Positions 25,625 to 33,874 of a stretch of 59,473 nt of DNA are shown here, piece after piece. Made by a program: the position numbers and the translations under genes. Location: positions 1 through 59,473 of the forward strand of contig NZ_CAAFUZ010000055.1 in assembly GCF_900766305.1 (NCBI RefSeq), written 5' to 3'. How positions within the stretch are numbered: the stretch's first letter is position 1; each line of letters starts with the position of its first letter. Source of the DNA: an uncultured Gemella sp. (lineage in GTDB: Bacteria > Bacillota > Bacilli > Staphylococcales > Gemellaceae). Below the pieces are notes generated by a model that saw only the letters and a program-made list of their open reading frames with translations, was not told the DNA's origin and did no database searches.

Positions 25625-25782
25625 ATTGCACCTCCATACTTAAATTTTACACCTTTATATTATACCACTTTTGCAATGCTTTAGGTAGAAAGAACTACAA
25701 TCTTGAGCATTCCTAATCATCTCTTATTATTTTTGTAAATAAACACTCCTTTAGAATCTTGTTACAATAGGCTACTCTTGTA

Positions 25783-25797
25783 AATTTTCAGAAAAAT
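25783..25797 (+). promoter_or_regulatory. CodY-like box upstream of the trpB leader promoter
   Basis: AATTTTCAGAAAAAT, 14 of 15 to the CodY consensus, 22 bases upstream of the -35. Confidence 0.6.
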
Positions 25798-25819
25798 TTA
25801 AAAAATTACAAAAAAAGAC

Positions 25820-25848
25820 TTGCATTCTGAAAAAATAATGTGTATAAT
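25820..25848 (+). promoter_or_regulatory. Promoter of the trpB leader
   Basis: TTGCAT, 17 bases, TATAAT; about 34 bases before the leader-peptide start. Confidence 0.8.
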
Positions 25849-25881
25849 AAAAACAACAAAAACGAGAAGGAGGAACTACAA

Positions 25882-25929
25882 ATGAAACAAACAACAACTT
25901 TAAACTCTTGGCAAAACTGGCGTAGATAA
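25882..25929 (+). CDS. Trp-rich leader peptide of trpB
   Basis: A 15-codon ORF, MKQTTTLNSWQNWRR, with AGGAGGA 6 bases before the ATG. Trp codons stand at positions 10 and 13 and the stop follows two Arg codons. It is the counterpart of the oppA leader at 13904-13948. By ribosome position it should sense Trp-tRNA. Confidence 0.85.
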   Translation: MKQTTTLNSWQNWRR

Positions 25930-25930
25930 T

Positions 25931-26060
25931 GTTGTGTGTATGTTTTTATGACGTAGACGCAACTTTAGTGTACTCTAAAAAGTGTCTATGTCGGCTGTAG
26001 AAAAATCGTTTTAAATTTCGCAAAAGGGCCGTATAGAATTCTATACGGTCTTTTCTTTTT
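25931..26060 (+). promoter_or_regulatory. Tryptophan attenuator of trpB
   Basis: Segments: A 25931-25942, B 25952-25963, C 25986-25996, D 26026-26036, E 26041-26050. A pairs with B (GTTGTGT/ACGCAAC, one G-G mismatch, then TATG/CGTA with one G-U). GACGTAGAC (25950-25958) pairs with GTCTATGTC (25984-25992). C pairs with D as CTATG-(T)-CGGCT with GGGCCGTATAG, leaving one bulged T. D pairs with E and runs into TCTTTTCTTTTT, a strong terminator. Ribosome at the stop: A hidden, B:C forms, D:E terminates. Ribosome held at either Trp codon: A:B forms, C:D antiterminates. Confidence 0.82.
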
Positions 26061-26119
26061 AGGGTGAAATACAAAAATCAAAATAATCTTATAGACAATT
26101 CGAAAGGAAATAAATAATT

Positions 26120-27328
26120 ATGACAAACTTAGAAAATAACTTAAACAACTTAAAAGGATACTTTGGAGAATTTGGGGGAAGCTTCGTACCTGAAGTTGTA
26201 CAAAAGGCTCTTGATGAACTAGAAGCAGCTTACGACAAATACAAAGATGATGAAGAATTTTTAGCAGAATATGCTCACTACTTAAAAGATTACTCAGGAC
26301 GTGAAACTCCACTATACTACGCTGAAAGTTTAACAAACCACCTTGGAGGAGCAAAAATCTACCTTAAACGTGAAGATTTAAACCACCTTGGAGCACACAA
26401 ACTTAACAACGTTATCGGACAAATTTTACTTGCAAAACGTATGGGTAAAAAGAAAGTTATCGCTGAAACAGGGGCTGGTCAACACGGTGTAGCTACAGCT
26501 GCTGCCGCTGCAAAATTCGGTATGGAATGTGAAATCTACATGGGAGCTCTTGATGTAGAAAGACAAAGACTAAACGTATTTAGAATGGAAATGCTAGGAG
26601 CAAAAGTTCACGCAGCCCAAGAAGGAGAAAAAACACTTAAAGAAGCTGTTGACGCTGCATTCAAAGCATGGATTGAAAACATCGATGATACTTTCTACGT
26701 ACTAGGATCTGCAGTAGGACCTCACCCATACCCAACAATCGTAAAAGACTTCCAAAAAGTTATCAGCCAAGAAGCAAAACGTCAAATCCTAGAAAAAGAA
26801 GGACGTCTACCTGACTTAGTAGTAGCTTGTGTAGGTGGTGGATCTAATGCAATCGGTGCCTTCGCTGAGTTCATTCCTCACGAAGAAGTAGCATTACTAG
26901 GAGTTGAAGCCGCTGGTCGTGGTCTAGATACAGATCGTCACGCAGCAACACTAACACTTGGTACTGTTGGGGTTGTTGATGGTATGAAAACTTACGCATT
27001 ATTCAACGAAGACGGTTCAGTAAAACCTGTTTACTCAATCTCTCCAGGATTAGACTACCCAGGTATCGGACCTGAGCACTCATTCCTAAAAGATGCGAAA
27101 CGTGCTGAATACGTAAGTGCAACTGATGATGAAGCTGTCGATGCTTTACTTCTATTAACTAGAACAGAAGGAATTATCCCAGCAATCGAAAGCTCACACG
27201 CCCTTGCAGAAGTGATCAAACGTGCTCCAAAACTAGATAAAGACAAAGTAATTATCGTTAACGTATCTGGACGTGGAGACAAAGACGTAGCCGCAATTGC
27301 AGATTACTTAGAAAATAGAAATAAATAA
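26120..27328 (+). CDS. Tryptophan synthase beta chain, orphan
   Basis: A 402-aa PLP enzyme that joins indole and L-serine to give L-tryptophan. Seen: PLP lysine K94 in H-L-G-A-H-K-L-N-N, catalytic E116 in A-E-T-G-A-G-Q-H-G, phosphate loop G-G-G-S-N-A-I-G, and the C-terminal V-N-[VL]-S-G-R-G-D-K-D. Length and motifs are those of canonical TrpB1. No trpA, trpC, trpD or trpE lies next to it; walJ and an APC permease flank it. It therefore probably works on free indole taken from the surroundings, or needs a distant trpA. Controlled by a CodY-like box and a Trp attenuator. Confidence 0.95.
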   Translation: MTNLENNLNNLKGYFGEFGGSFVPEVVQKALDELEAAYDKYKDDEEFLAEYAHYLKDYSGRETPLYYAESLTNHLGGAKIYLKREDLNHLGAHKLNNVIGQILLAKRMGKKKVIAETGAGQHGVATAAAAAKFGMECEIYMGALDVERQRLNVFRMEMLGAKVHAAQEGEKTLKEAVDAAFKAWIENIDDTFYVLGSAVGPHPYPTIVKDFQKVISQEAKRQILEKEGRLPDLVVACVGGGSNAIGAFAEFIPHEEVALLGVEAAGRGLDTDRHAATLTLGTVGVVDGMKTYALFNEDGSVKPVYSISPGLDYPGIGPEHSFLKDAKRAEYVSATDDEAVDALLLLTRTEGIIPAIESSHALAEVIKRAPKLDKDKVIIVNVSGRGDKDVAAIADYLENRNK

Positions 27329-27331
27329 TAC

Positions 27332-27373
27332 AAAAACATCGCATACTAGTTTTTCTAATATGCGATGTTTTTT
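27332..27373. terminator. Bidirectional terminator between trpB and the APC permease
   Basis: AAAACATCGCATA pairs with TATGCGATGTTTT, with T runs on both strands. Confidence 0.85.
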
Positions 27374-27379
27374 TTTCTA

Positions 27380-28693
27380 TTATTTTTTGAATTTCTTATG
27401 TAATTCTGTATAGAATAATAATCCTACTAACGTTAATGCTATTCCTCCCATAGCTAATGATGTTTGTGAGATTAAAGTACTTACTAAAGTATACACCCCA
27501 CCAAGAATAGCTATTATAGGAACTATTGGGTATAATGGCACTCTATATGGTCTTTCTAATTTTGGTTCTTTTTTACGTAGTATAATTACCGCAAGGAATG
27601 TTGCAGTATAGAAGAACCACATTACGAATACTAATAGGTCAGTTAACATATCAAAACTACCTGTTAACATCATTAAGAATGCTATTACTAAAAGTAATAG
27701 TCCTGCATTTACTGGCACAGCTCCTTTATTTAACTTCGTCCATACATTTTTAAATGGAATCTGTTCACTTTTTGCCATCGCATAAGGAACTCGAATTCCA
27801 GCCATTGAGAATCCGTTAATCGCTCCATATACACTAATAAGTATCCCAATCGTAATAATTTTACCACCAATACCACCGAATAACTTAGCAGCTACTTCAC
27901 TTGCTACAGTTTGATTACCTGCAACATGATCTAATGGTAAAGTCATAAGATAAGCAACATTTATAAGTACATATACAACCATAACAACCGCAAGCCCTAA
28001 GAAAATCGCTCTTGGTAAGTCTTTTTTAGGATTTTTCATCTCACCTGCCATACTTCCTACATTCGTCCAACCTTCATAGGCGAACATCGCAGCAAGTAAA
28101 GCCCCACCTAATCCACTAGCAAATGAAATATCTTTCCCCGCTTCTATAGGGAATAATTGTAATGGTTGTGAGTTAGTTTGAAATAATCCAAATACTATAA
28201 TTACTATTAATGGTATCAATTTACAAATAGTAGCTACCGTCTGAATCATTCCTCCGATTTTCCCACCTAAAAAGTTTAAAAACATTAACGATGTTGCAGC
28301 AGCAATGGCTATAGGAAGATGCCATGTTTTATCTAAGTTTAATAAATTTAAAACTTGTGTAGAGAAGATAACCGCAAGAGCTGCAATCATCGCAGGAAAA
28401 TAAATCACCGACTGCGCCCATCCTAATAAGAATGCTGCAGTTTTCCCATAAGTCCTCTCTATCCAAACGACCATTCCTCCAACTTCAGGAATAGATGCCG
28501 CAAGTTCCGCAACTGTAAGACCTGCACAAATTGTAATAATACCAGCAAGCACCCAAGCTAGTAATCCTAGACTCATAGTCCCTGTAGTCTTATAAATAAC
28601 AGCCGCTTTGAAAAATACTCCTGCTCCTATTACCGAACCTATTACGGTCATAAAAGCCGGCATAAAGCCTATCGTTCTTTTCAGTTCACTCAT
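27380..28693 (-). CDS. APC-superfamily amino acid permease (SteT/LAT-like)
   Basis: A 437-aa membrane protein with 12 predicted helices. Seen: G-S-V-I-G-A-G-V-F in the first helix (the unwound substrate-binding segment), E-V-G-G-M-V-V-W-[IV]-E-R-T-Y-G near residue 70, and F-A-Y-E-G-W-T-N in helix 6. These fit the LAT branch, including the serine/threonine exchanger SteT. Convergent with trpB and separated by a shared terminator. Substrate is not resolved; a Trp carrier is conceivable but no Trp leader or CodY box was found upstream. Confidence 0.85.
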   Translation of the reverse strand: MSELKRTIGFMPAFMTVIGSVIGAGVFFKAAVIYKTTGTMSLGLLAWVLAGIITICAGLTVAELAASIPEVGGMVVWIERTYGKTAAFLLGWAQSVIYFPAMIAALAVIFSTQVLNLLNLDKTWHLPIAIAAATSLMFLNFLGGKIGGMIQTVATICKLIPLIVIIVFGLFQTNSQPLQLFPIEAGKDISFASGLGGALLAAMFAYEGWTNVGSMAGEMKNPKKDLPRAIFLGLAVVMVVYVLINVAYLMTLPLDHVAGNQTVASEVAAKLFGGIGGKIITIGILISVYGAINGFSMAGIRVPYAMAKSEQIPFKNVWTKLNKGAVPVNAGLLLLVIAFLMMLTGSFDMLTDLLVFVMWFFYTATFLAVIILRKKEPKLERPYRVPLYPIVPIIAILGGVYTLVSTLISQTSLAMGGIALTLVGLLFYTELHKKFKK

Positions 28694-28751
28694 TAAATAA
28701 TCTCCTTATTTTACAGATTTTTTTATACCTAATTATAACCTTTTATACACT

Positions 28752-28792
28752 AAAAAGAAAAAAGAAAAGACTCAAAATTTGAATCTTTTCTT
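28752..28792 (-). terminator. Terminator of the PadR-ABC operon
   Basis: GAAAAGATTC pairs with GAGTCTTTTC (one G-U) with a T run, 12 bases after the permease stop. Confidence 0.8.
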
Positions 28793-28804
28793 CAATATTT
28801 TCTC

Positions 28805-30004
28805 CTACTTCCCAAATAATAATTTGAAGAAGTTTAATTTTTGACCGTATCTTAATGTCGCTAGTCTATATACTCTAACACTCGCAAATGCTACAAGTAA
28901 TGTAGTCACAGCTAATATACCATAAGATAATCCTAATTCTTGAATAGATACATTGCTTATTGCATATCGCGTAAACATTACAAAGTATGATGTGAATGGA
29001 ACATATGATAAAATCTCTGCAAGTTTAGTGTCTCCTGTTGATCCCATAATATAGTAGTTCACGAAGAATGCACCCATAAATGTTAACATTGGTAAAGTTA
29101 TCGCTCCGTTGACATCTTCAATCTTACTAACTAATGAAGCGAATGCCGCGTACATGAACATAAACATCACGAATCCAGTTAAAGTAAATGCCAATCCTAC
29201 ACCAAGAACTTTTAAGTCCACATTTTCTATAATATGTTTGATATTATCGCTATATCTAGAACCATTGATTTTTAACCCAGCGAATAATCCACCGATAATT
29301 AATCCCATTTGAACAAGTACCGCAACCGATAAGGCTAGTACTTTTCCTAAAATTAAGGTTCTAGGATTTACAGTAACTACTAGTAATTCCATCGCTCTAT
29401 TGCTTTTTTCTTTAACAACATTTGTCGCAACCACACTACCAAATTGGATTACTGTCATATAAACGATGAATGTAAGAACATAGACTACTACTACGTTTAC
29501 TACTTGAGTCTGAGCATCAGAATCTCCACTTACGTTTACAGGTACAGGTTGAGGTAAATGTGATTTCACGTTAGTTACTTTATCATAATCTAAACCATTT
29601 TGTTTATAGACTAATTTCTCTACATTTTTCCCAAAAGCTTCTTTAAAATCGCTACTACCTTTACTAAAGATAGATTGTCTAGATAAATATTCATAACTAT
29701 CTTTAGTTAAAACGATACCTTCATCTAATTTTTTAGCTTTAATATCTTTTTCTAAAGCCTCTTTACTATCGTATTTTTTAGCTTCTTTTAGATCATCTAA
29801 CTTAACATTTACATCTTTTACAACATACGCACTACGTGTGAAATTATCATTGCTTTCACCTTTAAAAATGTTACTATTAGCAATCGACGGTACAAATGTT
29901 ATACCTATAGCTATAATGAAATACAATGCCATAATAACTTTTGTCGCTTTTTTCGCGAAAAATTGTTTAAACTCAAAATTAAATACTGTACTAAAATTTT
30001 TCAT
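28805..30004 (-). CDS. ABC-2 type permease (NatB/YhaP-like)
   Basis: A 399-aa membrane subunit of an ABC exporter. First helix at about 20-40, then a roughly 130-residue outside domain, then five to six helices from about 175 to 385. Conserved E-K-S-N-R-A-M-E-L-L-V-V-T-V near residue 200 is the elbow motif of NatB-type permeases. Two bases downstream of its ATPase, so the two are co-translated partners. Relatives export Na+, or peptide and lipid-like toxic compounds. The PadR regulator at the head of the operon suggests a response to a stress compound. Confidence 0.85.
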   Translation of the reverse strand: MKNFSTVFNFEFKQFFAKKATKVIMALYFIIAIGITFVPSIANSNIFKGESNDNFTRSAYVVKDVNVKLDDLKEAKKYDSKEALEKDIKAKKLDEGIVLTKDSYEYLSRQSIFSKGSSDFKEAFGKNVEKLVYKQNGLDYDKVTNVKSHLPQPVPVNVSGDSDAQTQVVNVVVVYVLTFIVYMTVIQFGSVVATNVVKEKSNRAMELLVVTVNPRTLILGKVLALSVAVLVQMGLIIGGLFAGLKINGSRYSDNIKHIIENVDLKVLGVGLAFTLTGFVMFMFMYAAFASLVSKIEDVNGAITLPMLTFMGAFFVNYYIMGSTGDTKLAEILSYVPFTSYFVMFTRYAISNVSIQELGLSYGILAVTTLLVAFASVRVYRLATLRYGQKLNFFKLLFGK

Positions 30005-30006
30005 AA

Positions 30007-30909
30007 TTACTTACCTACCTGTTCTTTGAAAATATCTTCTAACGAAGGTTTATAAAGTTTAAATTCTTCTATATTAAAACTACTTCCTGCAAGTTTTGCT
30101 AATAATTCTTTTTTAGCACCCTCTTCTTTGAAATCAAGAAGCACTCCCTCTGGAACTAATGAATACTCAATACCTAGTGGTATAGATTTAAGATTAGCAA
30201 GCAGTTCATCTTTCTCAAAACCACTAACACTCAAAATCATTTTTCCGTGTCCTAATTGTTTTTTAATATAATCTAAATTACCACTTAGAGTAATTTTCCC
30301 TTTTTCTAGTATATTAATATCCTCACAGAATGTTTCCACAACTGGCATTTGGTGAGATGAAAAGATAACAAGTTTATCTTTTTTAATAAAATCTGTAATT
30401 ATTTCTTTTAACTTCGATACGTTCACCGGGTCAAGTCCACTGAATGGTTCATCGAAAACAAGAATATCTGGATCATTCATTACACTTTGAATAATTTGAA
30501 TTTTTTGCGCATTCCCTTTAGACAATGTTTTTAATGCTTGTTTATTATCCTCTAATTCAAAGTACTCTAACCATTTTTTCGCTTCTGTTTGTGCTGCTTT
30601 CTTCTTCATACCTTTTAGCATTCCAAAGTACGTAAGCTGATCTACAAGTCCAACACCATCGTACATTCCGCGTTCTTCTGGAAGGTATCCAATTTTCACC
30701 TTGCTGTGATCTAAAGGTTTTCCATCTAGTAAAATCTCCCCTTTGTCCGGCTTAAATATGTCTAACAGAATTCTAAAACTTGTTGTCTTACCACTACCAT
30801 TTCGTCCTAAATACCCATTAGCCACTCCACTTTTTGCTGTGAAGTTAACACCCTTAAGAACTTTTTTATTTCCAAAGCTTTTCTCTACATTTTTAAATTC
30901 TAAAATCAT
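30007..30909 (-). CDS. ABC transporter ATPase (NatA/YhaQ-like)
   Basis: A 300-aa ATP-binding subunit. Walker A G-R-N-G-S-G-K-T-T, Q-loop Y-L-P-E-E-R-G-M-Y, signature L-S-K-G-N-A-Q-K-I-Q, Walker B I-L-V-F-D-E-P-F-S-G-L-D-P. The C-terminal 80 residues form the DUF4162-like accessory domain of this branch. Partner of the permease just downstream. Confidence 0.9.
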   Translation of the reverse strand: MILEFKNVEKSFGNKKVLKGVNFTAKSGVANGYLGRNGSGKTTSFRILLDIFKPDKGEILLDGKPLDHSKVKIGYLPEERGMYDGVGLVDQLTYFGMLKGMKKKAAQTEAKKWLEYFELEDNKQALKTLSKGNAQKIQIIQSVMNDPDILVFDEPFSGLDPVNVSKLKEIITDFIKKDKLVIFSSHQMPVVETFCEDINILEKGKITLSGNLDYIKKQLGHGKMILSVSGFEKDELLANLKSIPLGIEYSLVPEGVLLDFKEEGAKKELLAKLAGSSFNIEEFKLYKPSLEDIFKEQVGK

Positions 30910-30954
30910 AGCCCTTACCTCATTTCCTAACTTTTTAAAGGTTATATCCCTTTT

Positions 30955-31497
30955 TTATTCATCATTATTTTTTATTTCTTTTTTCAACTTGAAATATTTC
31001 GGTACGAACATTCCAAGTCCACTTATACAGTAACCAAATATACCACCTATTAATCCACCTATTAACATGGCTAACACATCAGGTATTCCACTATTAATTA
31101 CCCACTTAATATTATTAAAATAAAATACCCCTATTATGCTTATTAAAATAAACAAAACTATAAATCTTAACAATCTGTACCTGATAAATTCTAATTCCGT
31201 CTCGGTATCAGTATATATTGGATACGAACTCGAAGTTCCTTCAGCTAGCCTAAACAAATTATAAAATTGAAACTTATGAAGCTTCCAGCCACTTACCTTA
31301 TAAAACTCTTCTATCTCTGGTGTAAAGTTTTTATCAAAGATAAATTTATATTGCTTATCGCTAGTCTCTGAAACTTTCTTCATTCTAATTGCCACTATAG
31401 CCTCTTTATCGTATTCATATCCCTCAGCAGCAAGGTGATTCATTTTATCCGCTACTTTATCATAGCTTATAAATACCGGAACATATTTATACTTCAT
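30955..31497 (-). CDS. DUF2812-family membrane protein, second copy
   Basis: A 180-aa protein. The N-terminal DUF2812-type domain (M-N-x-L-A-A-E-G-Y-x-Y, then a Y-K-F-I-F-D-K-N-F segment and a G-W-K-L-H motif) is followed by two hydrophobic helices near 110-170. Proteins of this family are typically encoded next to PadR regulators; the biochemical role is unknown. It lies 4 bp after a paralogue with the same domain order. AAAGGA precedes the ATG by 8 bases. Confidence 0.75.
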   Translation of the reverse strand: MKYKYVPVFISYDKVADKMNHLAAEGYEYDKEAIVAIRMKKVSETSDKQYKFIFDKNFTPEIEEFYKVSGWKLHKFQFYNLFRLAEGTSSSYPIYTDTETELEFIRYRLLRFIVLFILISIIGVFYFNNIKWVINSGIPDVLAMLIGGLIGGIFGYCISGLGMFVPKYFKLKKEIKNNDE

Positions 31498-31501
31498 AAA
31501 T

Positions 31502-32017
31502 TCAATCCTTTCTTCTCTTCAAAAATAAATATTTTATAAAGAACGCTATATTTACAGCACCTAGTCCTAGACCAAATCCAAAAAACATTCCTAAAATAAA
31601 ATCTATTACTTCAGATGACATTAAAAATTCATTTATTATGTGCGCCACCAAAGCTATAAGAAAGCATCCTAACATGATTTTCGCATTAAATCTTATTCTA
31701 TATAGCCACATATATTCTTCACTCAAATTATCTGTATATAGTGTAGTTGCCGTAGGTTCACCACGTAATATCTGCCAAAAAATACCATTTCTAACTATTT
31801 CCCAACCGTTAAATTTATAGAAATCTTCACGTTCTACATCAAACTTTTTATCATATACCAGTTCGTATTTGTAGTTAATTTTTTCTCCTTTTTCTAATAA
31901 AATTAAGAACCCGAGAAACTTTTTAAAATGCCAACCCTTTGCACTATATCTCTCTAATTTTTTCATGAGTCTCTTATTTGTTAAAGCGAATGTATGTATC
32001 ACCTTATAATTACTCAT
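31502..32017 (-). CDS. DUF2812-family membrane protein, first copy
   Basis: A 171-aa protein with the same plan as its downstream neighbour: M-K-K-L-E-R-Y-S-A-K-G-W-H-F, then Y-K-Y-E-L-V-Y-D-K-K-F, then G-W-E-I-V and two C-terminal hydrophobic helices. Start at 32017: the ATG overlaps the padR stop (ATGAGTAA) and a GGTGGTGG tract serves as ribosome site, so translation is coupled to padR. Function unknown. Confidence 0.75.
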   Translation of the reverse strand: MSNYKVIHTFALTNKRLMKKLERYSAKGWHFKKFLGFLILLEKGEKINYKYELVYDKKFDVEREDFYKFNGWEIVRNGIFWQILRGEPTATTLYTDNLSEEYMWLYRIRFNAKIMLGCFLIALVAHIINEFLMSSEVIDFILGMFFGFGLGLGAVNIAFFIKYLFLKRRKD

Positions 32018-32342
32018 CACTTCCACCACCTATAAACTTCTTAGCCACATCTAGTAGAAACTGTCGAAGTTTTAAATTTTTCTCCAAAACTTCCATACCT
32101 TTTGGAGTAATATGATATTCTTTTTTCGAATTATCAATCTCTTTATCTTCAATCCAGCCAACAGAAACCATCTTACCTAAAGTCGTGTACATTGTCGCAG
32201 GTCCGATAATAATTTTATTATCGGTGATCTCTGCCACCTTTTGCATTATCAAGTATCCATGAATAGGTTCTGTTAAAACTAGAAGTGTAAAAAATATACT
32301 ATCCGTTAATTCGCCCGTCTCATAAGGGCTTAACTTTGCCAT
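32010..32342 (-). CDS. PadR-family transcriptional regulator
   Basis: A 110-aa winged-helix repressor. Seen: L-L-x-L-x-E-P-I-H-G-Y-L-I-M-Q near 20-35 (PadR hallmark), recognition helix with P-A-T-M-Y-T-T-L-G-K-M near 58-68, and the E-Y-H-[IL]-T-x-K-G-x-E wing and dimer segment. First gene of the operon with two DUF2812 proteins and the ABC exporter. Three copies of an inverted repeat cover its promoter, so it very probably represses its own operon and releases it on binding a ligand. Confidence 0.9.
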   Translation of the reverse strand: MAKLSPYETGELTDSIFFTLLVLTEPIHGYLIMQKVAEITDNKIIIGPATMYTTLGKMVSVGWIEDKEIDNSKKEYHITPKGMEVLEKNLKLRQFLLDVAKKFIGGGSDE

Positions 32343-32379
32343 TTTATCCCTCCTAACTTAATTAGAGATATTCTTTATC

Positions 32380-32436
32380 TATATCAATTATCGATATATC
32401 TATCTTTGATATAATTATATATCCATCATTGATATA
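32380..32436 (-). promoter_or_regulatory. Triple PadR-type operator
   Basis: Three copies of TATATC-N7-GATATA at 32380-32398, 32395-32413 and 32418-32436. The first two share GATATATC. The third fills the spacer of the promoter and the second lies just past the -10. Confidence 0.8.
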
Positions 32437-32442
32437 AGTCAA
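32414..32442 (-). promoter_or_regulatory. Promoter of the padR operon
   Basis: TTGACT, 17 bases, TATAAT on the minus strand, embedded in the operator cluster. Confidence 0.8.
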
Positions 32443-32568
32443 TAGATTATTTCATTATTTTATAAAATTTCACTAAAATAATCTATACTAGCTAACTCAG
32501 CTAATCAAATTTAGTTACTTTCACCTCTAACAATATTAATATTTATCCAATTGCATTAATAAAAATAA

Positions 32569-32597
32569 TTTATATGTGTAGTATTATAAGCTATAAT
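32569..32597 (+). promoter_or_regulatory. Promoter of the DUF6612-like lipoprotein gene
   Basis: TTTATA, 17 bases, TATAAT, about 90 bases before the start. Confidence 0.55.
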
Positions 32598-32686
32598 ATG
32601 ATAGAATATTTCTATAAAAATAAATTTATTAAAATAGATTTTTTATACTCAACTAATCTATTTTCATTTACATTAAGGAGAGCGAC

Positions 32687-33493
32687 ATGACAAAATCATT
32701 AAAAAAATATCTATTGCTTATTGCAACGGTTATTCTTTCAGTTACTCTTGCTGCTTGTGGCACAGGAGCTTCTACAGAACAAATCGTTAATAAATCAGTA
32801 GAATCATCTAAAAACATAAAAAGTACAGATTTCGTAGCGACTAACAGTTCTGAAATTTTAGTTGGTGAGCAAACTCAAACAGTTGAAAATACTGTATCAG
32901 GATCATTAATCATCGATCCTCTAGCAATTAAAGCTACTACTGATGTGAAAGCTCAAGGTCAAAGCCAAACACTAGAATTATACATTAAAGATGGAACTGC
33001 TTATGCTAAATCAACAGGACAAGATGAGTGGGTTAAAAGCTCAAGCAGCAGCATTACTGCTCAATTCGAGAACCTTAAAAAAATCGCAAACTCAGAACAA
33101 ATCTTAGAATTCTACAAAAAAATTGCTAAAGACTTCAAGAAAACTGAAGAAAATGGAAACTATGTTCTAACATACACAGGAAGTGGAGACCAATTTAAAG
33201 ATCTTATGGTTGCTGTAGCAAACGCATCTTCTGGAAACGAAGTAAATGCTAGTGCATTCAACAACGTTGATTTCAAAAATGTTACAATCAAACTTGTTGT
33301 TACTAAAGACTACACACCTGTAACTAACGAAGTAAACATGGAGCTTGCTACTAAAAACACATCAACTCCAACAACAATGAAAATCAAACAAAACATTCAA
33401 TACTCTAACGTAAACAACGTTAAAGAAATCAAACTACCTGATGAAGTAAAAAATGCTAAAGAGGTAGCTGCTGATACTCAAAAATCACAATAA
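32687..33493 (+). CDS. Surface lipoprotein, DUF6612/LppX-like
   Basis: A 268-aa lipoprotein: signal peptide, lipobox L-A-A-C with Cys24, then a beta-rich domain that begins with E-Q-I-V-N-K-S-V-E-S-S-K-N and has L-Y-I-K-D-G-T-A-Y-x-K-S in the middle. This resembles DUF6612-type lipoproteins that share a half-barrel fold with LolA/LppX. The role of such proteins is not settled; carrying lipids is one idea. It stands alone, with AAGGAG before the ATG and a clean terminator. Codon use is strongly biased, suggesting good expression. Confidence 0.75.
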   Translation: MTKSLKKYLLLIATVILSVTLAACGTGASTEQIVNKSVESSKNIKSTDFVATNSSEILVGEQTQTVENTVSGSLIIDPLAIKATTDVKAQGQSQTLELYIKDGTAYAKSTGQDEWVKSSSSSITAQFENLKKIANSEQILEFYKKIAKDFKKTEENGNYVLTYTGSGDQFKDLMVAVANASSGNEVNASAFNNVDFKNVTIKLVVTKDYTPVTNEVNMELATKNTSTPTTMKIKQNIQYSNVNNVKEIKLPDEVKNAKEVAADTQKSQ

Positions 33494-33501
33494 TAATATT
33501 A

Positions 33502-33532
33502 CCTACTTACTCAAAAAGTAAGTAGGTTTTTT
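33502..33532 (+). terminator. Terminator of the lipoprotein gene
   Basis: CCTACTTACT pairs with AGTAAGTAGG, followed by TTTTTT. Confidence 0.9.
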
Positions 33533-33628
33533 ATTAATCAATTTTATATTTCTTCAATTTGAAAATTAAGGTTAAATTTTTAGATACTTTATTTTTATAT
33601 TTGAGTTTATGTAAATATATCCTTTCAG

Positions 33629-33657
33629 TTTACAATGCGCTTTTCATCTAGTATAAT
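33629..33657 (+). promoter_or_regulatory. Promoter of glmS
   Basis: TTTACA, 17 bases, perfect TATAAT, about 45 bases before the ribozyme cleavage site. Confidence 0.75.
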
Positions 33658-33701
33658 AATATGTGCAATTAAAATATTAGGAGGTAATTTGAATTTATAA
33701 T

Positions 33702-33874
33702 TATAGCGCCCGAACTAAGTTCTAAAGGTTAAATTGAATTTAGTTGACGAGGAAAAAAGTTATCGAAAATTCGGCGGATGCTTTTTCGGAACCAGAGAGT
33801 TTCGTTAGATAATGTACAATGGGGTGTACCTTTGTATCTTTAGGAACGCAGTGACGACAAGATACTTAGGTACA
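33702..33874 (+). ncRNA. glmS ribozyme
   Basis: Self-cleaving glucosamine-6-phosphate-activated ribozyme in the glmS 5' UTR. The start ATTATAGCGCC holds the cleavage site between A33705 and G33706. P1 is a 10-bp stem, AACTAAGTTC with GAATTTAGTT (one G-U). The conserved core follows: GTTGACGAGG, then GTTATCGAA, TTCGGCGGATGC and CGG. A P4-like double stem (TGTACC/GGTACA with GTATCTT/AAGATAC) is at 33825-33874. When GlcN6P is high, cleavage should destabilise the glmS mRNA. Confidence 0.9.

Noticed and set aside
25882..26060. T-box (tRNA-sensing) leader upstream of trpB
   Set aside because: None of the T-box sequence marks (AGTA bulge, specifier loop, GGGTGGNACC) is present; the Trp-codon ORF and nested helices explain the region.
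33680..33705. Mini-ORF with GGAGG and TTG start at the head of the glmS leader
   Set aside because: Only three codons before a stop and it runs into the ribozyme cleavage site; judged chance.
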